64,000 nucleotides of DNA, from the NCBI RefSeq assembly GCF_002943105.1, contig NZ_PTPZ01000009.1, positions 54,583 to 118,582 of the forward strand. Reading direction: 5' to 3'. Positions 1 to 7,862 of the stretch are shown piece after piece. Position numbers and translations under genes: made by a program. The notes below the pieces were generated by a model. The model saw only the letters and a list, made by a program, of their open reading frames with translations, was not told the DNA's origin and searched no databases. Source of the DNA: Cloacibacterium normanense. GTDB taxonomy: Bacteria > Bacteroidota > Bacteroidia > Flavobacteriales > Weeksellaceae. Every line of letters starts with the position of its first letter. Positions within the stretch are counted from its first letter, which is position 1.

Positions 1-764
1 ATCATCTCCATAAAGCTTCTGGTAGTGGCAATAGATTGTTTTTTAGAAGGAGAATCAAGTTCTAATTGTTTAATTCCTTTTAATTCATTAATCATTCTCA
101 CGCCGTGAATTCCCATCAATTTTCTAACCCAAATTTCTGGCTTCTTAAGCAAATCTGCCGCTTTATACACTCCCGCATCTTTCATCTTATTTCCCAATCT
201 TCTGCCAATTCCCCAAACATCACCAATCTCTAACCACTGAAGTGCTTTTTCTATTTTTTGTGGAGTATCGAGCATACAAACCCCTTGAAATTTTTCTGGA
301 TATTTCTTAGCAATTCTATTGGCTACTTTTGCCAATGTTTTGGTAGGAGCTATTCCTATACTCACAGGAATTTTTGTTTTCTGCAGGATAACGTTTTTGA
401 TATTTTGAGAATACTCTTCTAAATTGAAATATTTGAACCCATGAAAATCTAGAAATAGTTCATCTATACTGTAAATTTCAAAATTGGGAGAAAACTCTCT
501 GGCAATCGCAGAAACTTGTTGACTTTTGAAATTGTAATATTCAAATTTAGCGGAGAAACATTTCACTCCATGTTGCTCAAATAAATCTCTATACTTGAAG
601 ACTGGCGCTCCCATAGGAACTCCTAAATCCTTCGCTTCATTACTTCTAGACACTACACAACCATCATTATTAGACAAAACCACGACTGGAACCTCCTGTA
701 AAGAAGGGTCTAAAACTCTTTCGCAGCTCACAAAAAAATTATTACAGTCTAATAGCGCAAACAT
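1..764 (-). CDS. umuC: Y-family DNA polymerase UmuC (3' end outside window)
   Basis: This is the catalytic subunit type of translesion DNA polymerase V, which copies damaged template in the SOS response. The ATG at 764 gives a protein beginning [11 protein letters not shown]. Asp6 and the SIDE motif with Asp101-Glu102 are the expected metal-binding carboxylates and fall at UmuC-like positions. A helix-hairpin-helix region (WGIGRRLG) is visible near residue 190. About 254 residues are present; UmuC is usually about 420, so the little-finger domain lies off the window. No umuD is visible immediately upstream: the next gene is nusG, separated by a terminator. DinB is a less likely alternative, because the early cysteines and DGCVVSRS segment are UmuC-like. 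Confidence 0.9.
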   Translation of the reverse strand, partial: MFALLDCNNFFVSCERVLDPSLQEVPVVVLSNNDGCVVSRSNEAKDLGVPMGAPVFKYRDLFEQHGVKCFSAKFEYYNFKSQQVSAIAREFSPNFEIYSIDELFLDFHGFKYFNLEEYSQNIKNVILQKTKIPVSIGIAPTKTLAKVANRIAKKYPEKFQGVCMLDTPQKIEKALQWLEIGDVWGIGRRLGNKMKDAGVYKAADLLKKPEIWVRKLMGIHGVRMINELKGIKQLELDSPSKKQSIATTRSFMEM

Positions 765-861
765 AATAGAAGAAATTTAGAAGAATTAAACGCTAAAATG
801 AGAGTGTAAAATTAGAAAGATTACACGACAAAAGAGGGCGTTTTTAGAAAGATTTATCCAC

Positions 862-886
862 AAAAAAACCACTCTAATCAGAGTGG
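862..886 (-). terminator. Intrinsic terminator after nusG
   Basis: A 7-bp stem (869-875 with 880-886) with an AATC loop is followed on the minus strand by a run of seven T. It closes the secE-nusG transcription unit and separates it from umuC. Confidence 0.8.
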
Positions 887-909
887 CTCATTATTTTGTA
901 TGATAAATT

Positions 910-1452
910 TTACAATTTTTCTACTTGCATGTAAGAAAGTTCCATAGGAGTTTTTCTACCGAAAATCATTACAGAAACTTCTAATTTCTTCTTGTCTTCT
1001 AAGATTTTTTCTACAGTACCATTAAATCCATTGAAAGGACCATCGATTACTTTTACACTTTCTCCTACTACAAATGGAATTTCTATTTCTGTAGCAAATT
1101 CAGAAAGTTCATCCATTTTACCAAGCATTCTGTTTACTTCAGATTTACGCATCGGAACAGGATCACCTCCTTTTGTAAGACTTAAAAAAGAAATTACACC
1201 AGGTAAATTTTTAATAATATGTGGGATTTCTCCTATCAGATTAGCTTCTACCATTAAGTAACCAGGGTAAAAAGGCTTTTCTTTAGGCACTTTTTTACCA
1301 TTTCTTACTTGGATTACTTTTTCCATAGGAATAACTACTTGAGTAACGTAAGCTTCAAGATTTAATCTTTTAACTTCGCTCTCAATGTAGGCCTTAACTT
1401 TATTTTCCTGGCCACTAATAGCTTTTAATACATACCATTTTAAATCGCTCAT
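910..1452 (-). CDS. nusG: Transcription termination/antitermination factor NusG
   Basis: NusG binds RNA polymerase, modulates pausing and termination, and couples transcription to translation. The 180-residue protein has the normal architecture: an NGN domain (about residues 4-110, starting WYVLKAISGQE) and a C-terminal KOW domain (about 125-178, GESVKVIDGPFNGFNGTV). Length is typical for Bacteroidota. It lies 10 nt downstream of secE on the same strand, the nearly universal secE-nusG pair. Unusually, rplK does not follow: a terminator and umuC do. The ATG at 1452 is the only sensible start. Confidence 0.97.
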   Translation of the reverse strand: MSDLKWYVLKAISGQENKVKAYIESEVKRLNLEAYVTQVVIPMEKVIQVRNGKKVPKEKPFYPGYLMVEANLIGEIPHIIKNLPGVISFLSLTKGGDPVPMRKSEVNRMLGKMDELSEFATEIEIPFVVGESVKVIDGPFNGFNGTVEKILEDKKKLEVSVMIFGRKTPMELSYMQVEKL

Positions 1453-1462
1453 GGAAAAATTT

Positions 1463-1669
1463 TTAATTAAAGAAACCTATGAAAATTGCTAATATATTTT
1501 TAATAGCTGTGCTAAATAATGAATCTACTCCGAAAGTAAACAATGCTAATATAACAGTAGCTACAGCCACTACTATTGTAGAAGATTGTAAATCAGCCCA
1601 CTTTGGCCATTCTACTTTATATCTAAATTCTGAATAAGAATCTTTTAAAAAATTGATAAGTGAGTTCAT
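1463..1669 (-). CDS. secE: Preprotein translocase subunit SecE
   Basis: SecE is the essential small clamp subunit of the SecYEG channel in the inner membrane. This 68-residue form has the amphipathic cytoplasmic segment (about 1-28, with the conserved VEWPKW region) and one transmembrane helix (about 32-60). It is the single-helix form found in most bacteria rather than the three-helix form of E. coli. It sits between tRNA-Trp and nusG, the usual Bacteroidota arrangement. Confidence 0.95.
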   Translation of the reverse strand: MNSLINFLKDSYSEFRYKVEWPKWADLQSSTIVVAVATVILALFTFGVDSLFSTAIKNILAIFIGFFN

Positions 1670-1681
1670 AATTTATATTTG

Positions 1682-1752
1682 CACGGGCACAAGGATTCGA
1701 ACCCTGATCAACGGTTTTGGAGACCGGTATCCTACCATTGGACGATGCCCGT
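1682..1752 (-). tRNA. trpT: tRNA-Trp (CCA)
   Basis: The minus strand folds into a cloverleaf: acceptor stem ACGGGCA pairs with its complement, the T-arm carries GGTTCGAATCC, and the seven-base anticodon loop CTCCAAA gives anticodon CCA. The discriminator base is G, as usual for tryptophan. CCA is not encoded. It lies between the tuf terminator and secE. Confidence 0.95.
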
Positions 1753-1755
1753 AGT

Positions 1756-1789
1756 TAAAAAAGCTCCGTAAGTTTCCTTACGGAAGCTT
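1756..1789 (-). terminator. Intrinsic terminator after tuf
   Basis: Stem arms at 1761-1772 and 1777-1789 pair almost perfectly, and six T follow on the minus strand. It ends the tuf message four bases before tRNA-Trp, so tRNA-Trp-secE-nusG depends on read-through or an unseen promoter. Confidence 0.8.
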
Positions 1790-1805
1790 TATTTATTTAA
1801 GATGA

Positions 1806-2993
1806 TTAATCTAAGATTTCAGTAACCTGACCAGCACCTACTGTTCTACCACCTTCTCTGATCGCAAATCTAAGACCTACGTTAAGAGCGATTGGCTGTA
1901 ACAATTCTACAGTGATAGTTAAGTTATCACCAGGCATTACCATCTCTACACCTTCTGGTAAGAAGATTTCACCTGTTACGTCAGTAGTTCTTACATAGAA
2001 CTGAGGACGATATTTGTTGTGGAATGGAGTGTGTCTACCACCTTCTTCTTTAGAAAGAACGTAAACCTCAGCTTTGAATTTCTTGTGTGGTTTCACAGAA
2101 TCTTTCTTAGCGATTACCATACCTCTCTTGATGTCAGTTTTCTCGATACCTCTTAATAATAAACCTACGTTATCACCAGCTTCACCTCTATCTAAGATTT
2201 TTCTAAACATCTCAACACCAGTGATAGTAGAAGTTAACTTCTCATCACCCATACCTACGATGTCTACTGGATCACCTGTATTGATAACACCTGATTCAAT
2301 TCTACCAGTTGCTACAGTACCTCTACCTGTAATAGAGAATACGTCTTCGATTGGCATTAAGAATGGCTTATCTTGATCTCTAACTGGTAATTCAATCCAG
2401 TTATCAACAGCATCCATAAGAGCTTCTACAGTTTCAACCCATTTTGGTTCACCGTTAAGTGCACCTAGAGCAGAACCTTGAATTACTGGAGAGTTATCAC
2501 CATCATATTCGTAAGAAGATAATAAATCTCTTACTTCTAATTCTACTAATTCTAATAATTCAGCATCGTCTACCATGTCAACTTTGTTCATGAAAACAAC
2601 GATTCTTGGTACGTTTACCTGACGGCAAAGTAGGATGTGCTCTCTAGTTTGTGGCATTGGACCATCAGTAGCAGCAACTACTAAGATAGCTCCATCCATT
2701 TGAGCAGCACCAGTAACCATGTTTTTAACATAATCGGCGTGACCTGGACAGTCTACGTGAGCATAGTGTCTGTTTACAGTTTCATACTCTACGTGAGCAG
2801 TATTAATAGTAATACCTCTTTCTTTTTCTTCTGGAGCAGAGTCAATTGAAGAGAAGTCTTTCATTTCAGCTAATCCTTTCTCAGCTAATACTTTAGTAAT
2901 AGCAGCAGTAAGGGTAGTTTTACCATGGTCAACGTGACCAATAGTACCAATGTTTAAGTGTGGTTTGTTACGATTAAACGTTTCCTTTGCCAT
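1806..2993 (-). CDS. tuf: Elongation factor Tu
   Basis: EF-Tu is the GTPase that delivers aminoacyl-tRNA to the ribosome. The 395-residue protein is full length. P-loop GHVDHGKT is at 19-26, DCPGH at 81-85 and NKVD at 136-139, followed by the two beta-barrel domains to the C-terminus. The tRNA-Thr/Tyr/Gly/Thr cluster lies upstream and secE-nusG downstream, the same order as the tufB locus of E. coli. Codon usage looks strongly optimised compared with neighbours, as expected for one of the most abundant proteins. Confidence 0.98.
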   Translation of the reverse strand: MAKETFNRNKPHLNIGTIGHVDHGKTTLTAAITKVLAEKGLAEMKDFSSIDSAPEEKERGITINTAHVEYETVNRHYAHVDCPGHADYVKNMVTGAAQMDGAILVVAATDGPMPQTREHILLCRQVNVPRIVVFMNKVDMVDDAELLELVELEVRDLLSSYEYDGDNSPVIQGSALGALNGEPKWVETVEALMDAVDNWIELPVRDQDKPFLMPIEDVFSITGRGTVATGRIESGVINTGDPVDIVGMGDEKLTSTITGVEMFRKILDRGEAGDNVGLLLRGIEKTDIKRGMVIAKKDSVKPHKKFKAEVYVLSKEEGGRHTPFHNKYRPQFYVRTTDVTGEIFLPEGVEMVMPGDNLTITVELLQPIALNVGLRFAIREGGRTVGAGQVTEILD

Positions 2994-3036
2994 GATTTTA
3001 ATATTTAATTTATTAACTATTGAAATTTTCAGTGCG

Positions 3037-3063
3037 CAAATATAGTGATTTTTTGAATATCAA
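3037..3063 (-). promoter_or_regulatory. Putative tuf promoter
   Basis: On the minus strand TTG (3063-3061) is followed after 16 nt by TATATTTG (3044-3037), matching the Bacteroidota -33/-7 pattern TTG/TAnnTTTG, about 45 nt before the tuf ATG. The spacer is slightly short. Confidence 0.6.
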
Positions 3064-3164
3064 AATCTTTTTATTAAAAAAAATTTCAACATTCAGTTTC
3101 AATACGTTTGACACTATGATATTATCTTATTTTTGAGGGTACAAATTTAAGAATTTATTTTAAA

Positions 3165-3198
3165 TAAAAAAGTCTCTCAAAATATTTTGAGAGACTTT
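3165..3198 (-). terminator. Intrinsic terminator after the tRNA cluster
   Basis: A 30-nt perfect inverted repeat (3169-3183 with 3184-3198) is followed on the minus strand by T residues. It ends the four-tRNA transcript before tuf. Confidence 0.75.
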
Positions 3199-3205
3199 TA
3201 TTTTG

Positions 3206-3277
3206 AGCCAACTATGAGATTTGAACTCACGACCTCTTCCTTACCAAGGAAGCGCTCTACCCCTGAGCTAAGTCGGC
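3206..3277 (-). tRNA. thrT: tRNA-Thr (GGT)
   Basis: Acceptor arms are GCCGACT (5') and AGTTGGC (3'), the latter with one G-U pair. The D-arm contains AGCTCAGGGGTAGAGC, the anticodon loop carries GGT, and the T-arm is GAGTTCAAATCTC. Fourth and last tRNA of the cluster; it corresponds to thrT of the E. coli tufB operon. Confidence 0.95.
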
Positions 3278-3324
3278 TTGAAAAAAAAATCACATACCGC
3301 TTATTTGGAATGTGATTTATTTAG

Positions 3325-3397
3325 AGCGGAAGACGGGGGTCGAACCCGCGACATTCAGCTTGGAAGGCTGACGCTCTACCAACTGAGCTACTTCCGC
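3325..3397 (-). tRNA. glyT: tRNA-Gly (TCC)
   Basis: The acceptor stem GCGGAAG pairs perfectly with its 3' arm. The anticodon loop CTTCCAA gives anticodon TCC, and the T-arm is GGGTTCGACCCC. It is the third tRNA of the cluster, in the glyT position. Confidence 0.95.
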
Positions 3398-3482
3398 AAT
3401 TTGTGTTTACAAATTATTGTTGGTAAACGGTGTGCAAATTTATAAAATTTTTCTAAACCTGCAAATTAAATTTATAAAAAAG

Positions 3483-3565
3483 TGGGGAGAGCAGGATTCG
3501 AACCTGCGAAGTCGTAAGACAGCAGAGTTACAGTCTGATCCATTTGGCCACTCTGGAATCTCCCC
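3483..3565 (-). tRNA. tyrU: tRNA-Tyr (GTA)
   Basis: This is a class II tRNA of 83 nt with a long variable arm. The acceptor stem GGGGAGA is perfect, the anticodon is GTA, and the discriminator is A as required for tyrosine. Second tRNA of the cluster. Confidence 0.95.
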
Positions 3566-3586
3566 GCTTGTTTTTTATAAATTATG

Positions 3587-3660
3587 AGCCTCCAGAGGGA
3601 TTCGAACCCACGACCCCGAGATTACAAATCACGTGCTCTGGCCAACTGAGCTATGGAGGC
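3587..3660 (-). tRNA. thrU: tRNA-Thr (TGT)
   Basis: The acceptor stem GCCTCCA pairs perfectly, the anticodon loop carries TGT, and the T-arm is GGGTTCGAATCCC. First tRNA of the cluster, in the thrU position of the E. coli operon. Confidence 0.95.
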
Positions 3661-3705
3661 AAAATTTGAGATTTCAAAAGAACTGTTATTCCCTTTTTGC
3701 GAGTG

Positions 3706-3737
3706 CAAATATAATACAGTTTTTTTGAAATCCACAA
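3706..3737 (-). promoter_or_regulatory. Putative promoter of the tRNA cluster
   Basis: On the minus strand TTG (3737-3735) is followed by a 21-nt spacer and TATATTTG (3713-3706), a full match to the Bacteroidota housekeeping promoter. Transcription would start about 40 nt upstream of tRNA-Thr(TGT). Confidence 0.75.
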
Positions 3738-3767
3738 ATATTTTTTAAAAAAATTTTAATTATTTTT

Positions 3768-4058
3768 CTATGCCATTTCTTTTTTCTTGATTAACAGTTT
3801 CTTAGCAGTATCATAACACTGGTCTAAACTTTCTTCAAAACTAGCACTTGTCTTCTTTACCACAATATCATCACCTGGAACATGTAATCTTATCTCAGCA
3901 GTCTTGTTTTCTTTTTCAGAAGAATTCTCTACTTTTAAGAAAACTTCGCACTCGATAATTTTATCATAAAAGGTTTCTAACTTATTTAATTTTTTGTCTA
4001 AATATTCTTCTAGTGGTGCATGTGGTGTTAAACCGATTGATTGTACTGTAATTTTCAT
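3768..4058 (-). CDS. hpf: Ribosome hibernation promoting factor (short form)
   Basis: HPF/RaiA proteins bind the decoding region of idle 30S subunits and promote inactive ribosome states in stationary phase. The 96-residue protein has the single S30AE domain (begins MKITVQSIGLTPHAPL, with a basic C-terminal helix) and lacks the dimerisation tail of long-form HPF. It is 34 nt downstream of the xerC-like gene, in a rpsU-xerC-hpf order common in Flavobacteriia, and precedes the tRNA cluster. Confidence 0.93.
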   Translation of the reverse strand: MKITVQSIGLTPHAPLEEYLDKKLNKLETFYDKIIECEVFLKVENSSEKENKTAEIRLHVPGDDIVVKKTSASFEESLDQCYDTAKKLLIKKKEMA

Positions 4059-4092
4059 AACGCTAACATTTTTTTTAATTAAAAAAGAAAAA

Positions 4093-4977
4093 CTAATCTT
4101 CTTTTTTATAGGCTCTGGGATGAGCCTGATTAAACACTCTTTTTAATTGCTCTATATTGCCATTCGTGTAAACTTGTGTAGAAGCTAAACTAGAATGACC
4201 TAAGATTTTTTTAACTTTAGAAATTTCCGCGCCATTATTCAAAACATGAGTGGCAAAGCTATGCCTTAAAATATGTGGACTCTTTTTTTTCTTTAAAGTT
4301 ATAAGACTAAGATAGCTATTTACCACTGAATACACAAATTTTTCGGATAGTTTTTTTCCATTTTCACGAACGAAAAAATAAATACCAGAATCTTCATTAA
4401 ACTTTCTAATTGCTATGTATTCCCTCATCTGTTTTAGTAGATTTTCAGAAATGGGAACTACTCTTTGCTTATTTCCTTTCCCTTTGACAAATATTTCAGA
4501 TTTTGAAAAATCTACTTGCTCTAATAATATATTGCAGAGTTCCGATTTCCTCATTCCAGTTTGGTAAAGCGTTTCTATAATAAGCTTTTCTAAAGAATTC
4601 TCTGATTCACTTTCTAAAATCTCTCCTAAATTTTCCATCTCCTCTTCAGAAATAGGAATTTGTTTTTCGGCATAAAATTTTAGGGAAGGTATCGTTTCTA
4701 AAGGAGAAACTTGAATTTCACCTATTTTCAGAAGATATAAATAAAAGCTCCTTAAACTAGAAAGTTTACGGTTAATACTTCTTTTTTGGATTTTTTTCTC
4801 AGAAAGTGAGACAATGAAATTACGAATGATTTTTTTATCTACCTTTTTTAAATCTTCCGTTCCTTCTGTTTCTGAAATAAACAGCAGCAAGTCTTCTAAA
4901 TCTTTTTTATAACTCACCAGCGTATTTTGAGAATAACGCTTCTCTACAGAAATATAATCTAGAAACTTGTTAATCAT
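4093..4977 (-). CDS. xerC: Tyrosine recombinase of the XerC/XerD type
   Basis: Site-specific recombinase that probably resolves chromosome dimers at dif. The 294-residue length is typical of XerC/D. The N-terminal SAM-like core-binding domain covers about 1-85 and the catalytic domain about 105-285. Catalytic residues are visible: Arg143 (GMRKSEL), Lys167, His235 and Arg238 (HILRH), His261 (LGHSS) and nucleophile Tyr270. It sits between rpsU and hpf among ribosome genes, not beside an attachment site, so a prophage or integron integrase is unlikely. XerC versus XerD cannot be settled from this sequence alone. Confidence 0.9.
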   Translation of the reverse strand: MINKFLDYISVEKRYSQNTLVSYKKDLEDLLLFISETEGTEDLKKVDKKIIRNFIVSLSEKKIQKRSINRKLSSLRSFYLYLLKIGEIQVSPLETIPSLKFYAEKQIPISEEEMENLGEILESESENSLEKLIIETLYQTGMRKSELCNILLEQVDFSKSEIFVKGKGNKQRVVPISENLLKQMREYIAIRKFNEDSGIYFFVRENGKKLSEKFVYSVVNSYLSLITLKKKKSPHILRHSFATHVLNNGAEISKVKKILGHSSLASTQVYTNGNIEQLKRVFNQAHPRAYKKED

Positions 4978-5000
4978 AAATTAATAGGTGTATAAAATAA

Positions 5001-5038
5001 AAATCACTTCTCAAATATAAGAATTTGAAAAGTGATTT
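5001..5038 (-). terminator. Intrinsic terminator after rpsU
   Basis: Arms 5001-5009 and 5030-5038 (AAATCACTT/AAGTGATTT) extend through a mostly paired inner stem, with a T-rich tail on the minus strand. It lies between rpsU and the xerC-like gene, so it probably attenuates that operon. Confidence 0.7.
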
Positions 5039-5062
5039 AGATATTTTTTAAAGAAAAACTAA

Positions 5063-5260
5063 TTAAGCTTGTTCTTCTTTGCTTAATTCTCTTTGCTTAT
5101 GAGCTGCTTTTAGCTTTGATTGTCTAAAAGTTACAGAAGGTTTTGTAAACTGTTGTCTAGCTCTTAAAGCTCTTACAACACCAGTTTTATCAAATTTTCT
5201 TTTATACTTTTTAAGTGCTCTGTCGATAGACTCTCCGTCTTTTACTGGAATTATTAACAT
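5063..5260 (-). CDS. rpsU: 30S ribosomal protein bS21
   Basis: bS21 binds near the 3' end of 16S rRNA on the small-subunit platform. This 65-residue, Lys/Arg-rich protein starts MLIIPVKDGESIDRALK, a standard bS21 beginning. In Bacteroidota bS21 helps sequester the anti-Shine-Dalgarno tail, which is known for the phylum and fits the lack of strong SD sites here. A perfect TTG-N19-TACTTTTG promoter lies 25 nt upstream, and only a weak GAG triplet is seen as an SD. A terminator follows. Confidence 0.96.
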   Translation of the reverse strand: MLIIPVKDGESIDRALKKYKRKFDKTGVVRALRARQQFTKPSVTFRQSKLKAAHKQRELSKEEQA

Positions 5261-5284
5261 ATATTACATCTCATTTTGTGGTTG

Positions 5285-5314
5285 CAAAAGTATGAAATTT
5301 TTTAAACTCCACAA
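5285..5314 (-). promoter_or_regulatory. Putative rpsU promoter
   Basis: On the minus strand TTG (5314-5312), a 19-nt spacer and TACTTTTG (5292-5285) match the Bacteroidota consensus exactly, giving a leader of about 20 nt before the rpsU ATG at 5260. Confidence 0.78.
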
Positions 5315-5330
5315 AATTTAATTACAAAAA

Positions 5331-7082
5331 TTAAAAAATTTCTTTGTGAAGCTGTGCTTTATACAGATTTGCATAATATCCATTTTTCGCCAATAGTTCT
5401 TCGTGTTTGCCTTCTTCTACTACTTTACCAGAATCCATCACAAGAATTTTGTCGGCTTTTTCTATGGTTGACAATCTATGCGCAATGATAATTGAAGTTC
5501 TGTTTTGAGTAATTTTCTCAGTAGCTTTCTGTATCAATTTTTCACTTTCTGGGTCTATAGAAGAAGTTGCTTCGTCTAAAATCAAAATTTTAGGATCAGA
5601 AAGATAAGCTCTTAAGAAAGATAACAATTGTCGCTGACCAAGAGAAATACTACTTCCTCTCTCGCTTACTACAAAGTCATAACCTCCCGGTAATCGCTCA
5701 ATAAATTCATCTACTTCTATATCTTGGGCAACTTTTTTAATTTTTTCAAGCGGAATAATGTCCCCCAAAGTAAGATTTTCATAAATACTCCCATGAAAAA
5801 GGAAAACATCTTGCAGAACTACCCCTACTTTGCTTCGCAAATCGTACAATTCATAATCTCTGATATCAATATCATCCAGTAAAATTTTACCTGAGTTAAT
5901 ATCATAAAATCTTGTAATCAACTGAATAATGGTAGATTTCCCAGCACCAGTCGCTCCAACTATTGCTACTGTTTCGCCTGGATTTACTTTGAAATCGACT
6001 CCTTTCAGAACTTCTTGCTTTTCGTCATAAGAAAATCTTACATTTTGGAATTCTATCTTTCCTTCGATATGGTCTTTTTTGATGGTTCCGAGATTCGGCA
6101 TCGAGTTTTCTTCGTCCATAATTCCTAAAACTCTTTCTGCACCTACCAAACCACGCTGAATATTATTAAATCTATCTGCAATCTGACGAAGCGGACGAAT
6201 TAACATATTAATATAAGAAATAAACGCAATCACTTGTCCTGGAGAAATATCTCTCGCCGTCAATGCATTATATCCTGCCACAAAAAGAATCAACCCTATA
6301 AAAACAGAAGAAATCAATTCCACCACAGGAAAAAACAATGAAAAATAGAAAACCGTTTTCAGTAAAGCTGCCTTTAAATTGACATTAATATCATCAAATT
6401 TCTTAAATTCTGCTTCTTGTCTATTAAAAACTTGAATGAGTGACATTCCCGAAAGTCTTTCTTGCACGAAACTGTTTTGAGTAGAAGTCCAAGCTCTTTC
6501 GTCACCAAATGCTTTTCTTAGTTTTTTCTGAAAAAACCTTGTAATCACCAACATGATAGGTAAAATGGTAAGCGAAATATAACTCAGCTCCGTATTCACC
6601 TGAAACATCGCTACCAAAACGAAAACCACTTTTAAAATATCTCCGAAAACCATCAAAAATCCATCCGTATAAACCGTAGCAATGGTTTCTACATCTCCTA
6701 CTGCTCTGGTCACCAAATTTCCGATGGCTGTTTTATCAAAGAAAGCAGTTTTAAAATAAATAAGTTTATGATACAGCCTTTCTCTAATGTCTCTAATTAC
6801 ATTTTGAGCGATATAATTAGAAAGAAAAACAAGAAAGAAATTCAAAATAGTTTCTGCTACTACCAAACCAATTAAGAAATAAATATCCTTCATCAAGACG
6901 TTATTGTCTTTAAGTTTTAAGATATCAATATCTACGATCTGCTGAGTAAGAATAGGTCTATACACCGAAACTATCGCTAAAATAATAGAAATAATTAGGG
7001 CTAAAATAAACCACGTTCTAAATTTCATTCCTATGAAAAAAAGACGCTGAATGATATTGCTGGTGGTTGGTTTTTTGTTCAT
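5331..7082 (-). CDS. ABC transporter, fused permease and ATPase (MsbA-like)
   Basis: Homodimeric type IV ABC exporter of the inner membrane, probably exporting a lipid or drug-like substrate. The six-helix transmembrane domain covers about 20-310 and the nucleotide-binding domain 340-583. Walker A GATGAGKS is at 376-383 and Walker B ILILDE ends at Glu504. The signature motif reads ISLGQ (about 479-483) instead of LSGGQ, a variation often seen in Bacteroidota exporters. It ends an operon with truA, six bases upstream. The substrate cannot be inferred; MsbA, a lipid-A flippase, is only one possibility. Confidence 0.88.
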   Translation of the reverse strand: MNKKPTTSNIIQRLFFIGMKFRTWFILALIISIILAIVSVYRPILTQQIVDIDILKLKDNNVLMKDIYFLIGLVVAETILNFFLVFLSNYIAQNVIRDIRERLYHKLIYFKTAFFDKTAIGNLVTRAVGDVETIATVYTDGFLMVFGDILKVVFVLVAMFQVNTELSYISLTILPIMLVITRFFQKKLRKAFGDERAWTSTQNSFVQERLSGMSLIQVFNRQEAEFKKFDDINVNLKAALLKTVFYFSLFFPVVELISSVFIGLILFVAGYNALTARDISPGQVIAFISYINMLIRPLRQIADRFNNIQRGLVGAERVLGIMDEENSMPNLGTIKKDHIEGKIEFQNVRFSYDEKQEVLKGVDFKVNPGETVAIVGATGAGKSTIIQLITRFYDINSGKILLDDIDIRDYELYDLRSKVGVVLQDVFLFHGSIYENLTLGDIIPLEKIKKVAQDIEVDEFIERLPGGYDFVVSERGSSISLGQRQLLSFLRAYLSDPKILILDEATSSIDPESEKLIQKATEKITQNRTSIIIAHRLSTIEKADKILVMDSGKVVEEGKHEELLAKNGYYANLYKAQLHKEIF

Positions 7083-7088
7083 AATTTT

Positions 7089-7820
7089 TTAAAAATCGTA
7101 TCCTACATCTACTAAAAATAATGCATGAGCTGGTGCAGAAGTTCCTGCAACACCTCTATTTTTAGCTTCTATCACATTTCTTAAATCGGCAGGTTTTAGT
7201 TTTCCACTGCCTATTTCTACCATAGTTCCTACAATCGCACGAACCATATTTCTGAGAAATCTATCTGCTGAGATGGTAAATTTAAGTTCATTTCCGTTTT
7301 GTTCCCAATTTGCGTGATAGATTTTACAAATATTGGTTTTATTATCTGCTCCCACTTTTGCAAAACTCCCGAAATCTTCGTACTCAAAGAGAATTTTGCA
7401 CGCTTCATTCATTTTTTCCATATCCAGAGATTTTCTCCAATGTTGCCACGCAAATTTTTCAGAAAAAGGATTTTTCTCCAGCGAAATATAATATTCATAC
7501 GTTCTGTATTTTGCTGAAAATCTCGCGTGAAAATCTTCTTTTACCTCAAAAATCTTCTTCACAGCAATACTTGGTGGAAGAAAAGAATTCAGTTGATGCA
7601 CTAATTTCTTAGAAATTTCCCCATCAAAATCAAAATGAGCAAACATTTTTTTGGCGTGAACTCCCGTGTCTGTTCTTCCTGCTCCTGTAGTTTTAATTTC
7701 AGTTCGCAGAATCATAGAAAGTGCTTTTTCTAATTCTTCTTGCACAGAAATCTCATTTGGCTGAATTTGATAGCCAAAAAACGTAGAACCATTGTAGGAA
7801 AACTCAATAAAGTAACGCAA
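7089..7820 (-). CDS. truA: tRNA pseudouridine(38-40) synthase TruA
   Basis: Converts uridines 38-40 of the tRNA anticodon stem to pseudouridine. The 243-residue length is typical. Catalytic Asp51 lies in the diagnostic GAGRTDTGVHA motif, and RFLRNMVRAIVG is near the C-terminal end. The reading frame opens with TTG at 7820; no in-frame ATG lies near and the family begins exactly here (RYFIEFSYNG). A TATTTTTG promoter element on the minus strand (7855-7848) precedes it. It is divergent from the yfcE-like gene and upstream of the ABC exporter. Confidence 0.95.
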   Translation of the reverse strand: MRYFIEFSYNGSTFFGYQIQPNEISVQEELEKALSMILRTEIKTTGAGRTDTGVHAKKMFAHFDFDGEISKKLVHQLNSFLPPSIAVKKIFEVKEDFHARFSAKYRTYEYYISLEKNPFSEKFAWQHWRKSLDMEKMNEACKILFEYEDFGSFAKVGADNKTNICKIYHANWEQNGNELKFTISADRFLRNMVRAIVGTMVEIGSGKLKPADLRNVIEAKNRGVAGTSAPAHALFLVDVGYDF

Positions 7821-7826
7821 TTTTTA

Positions 7827-7855
7827 TATTTTTGTAGAATTCAACTGCAAAAATA
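7827..7855. promoter_or_regulatory. Overlapping face-to-face promoter elements (truA / yfcE)
   Basis: A plus-strand TATTTTTG at 7827-7834 and a minus-strand TATTTTTG at 7855-7848 face each other within 29 bp. Each would start transcription at about 7840, one for the yfcE-like gene and one for truA. Neither has a clear TTG at -33. Confidence 0.5.
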
Positions 7856-7862
7856 CATTTTT

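Noticed and set aside
4093..4977. Prophage or integron integrase
   Set aside because: The tyrosine recombinase sits in a conserved rpsU-recombinase-hpf order, with no attachment-site repeats or phage genes nearby.
7740..7862. Longer N-terminus for the YfcE-like protein starting at 7740
   Set aside because: It would overlap truA by about 80 nt, it encodes basic nonsense before the family start, and it lies upstream of the promoter element.
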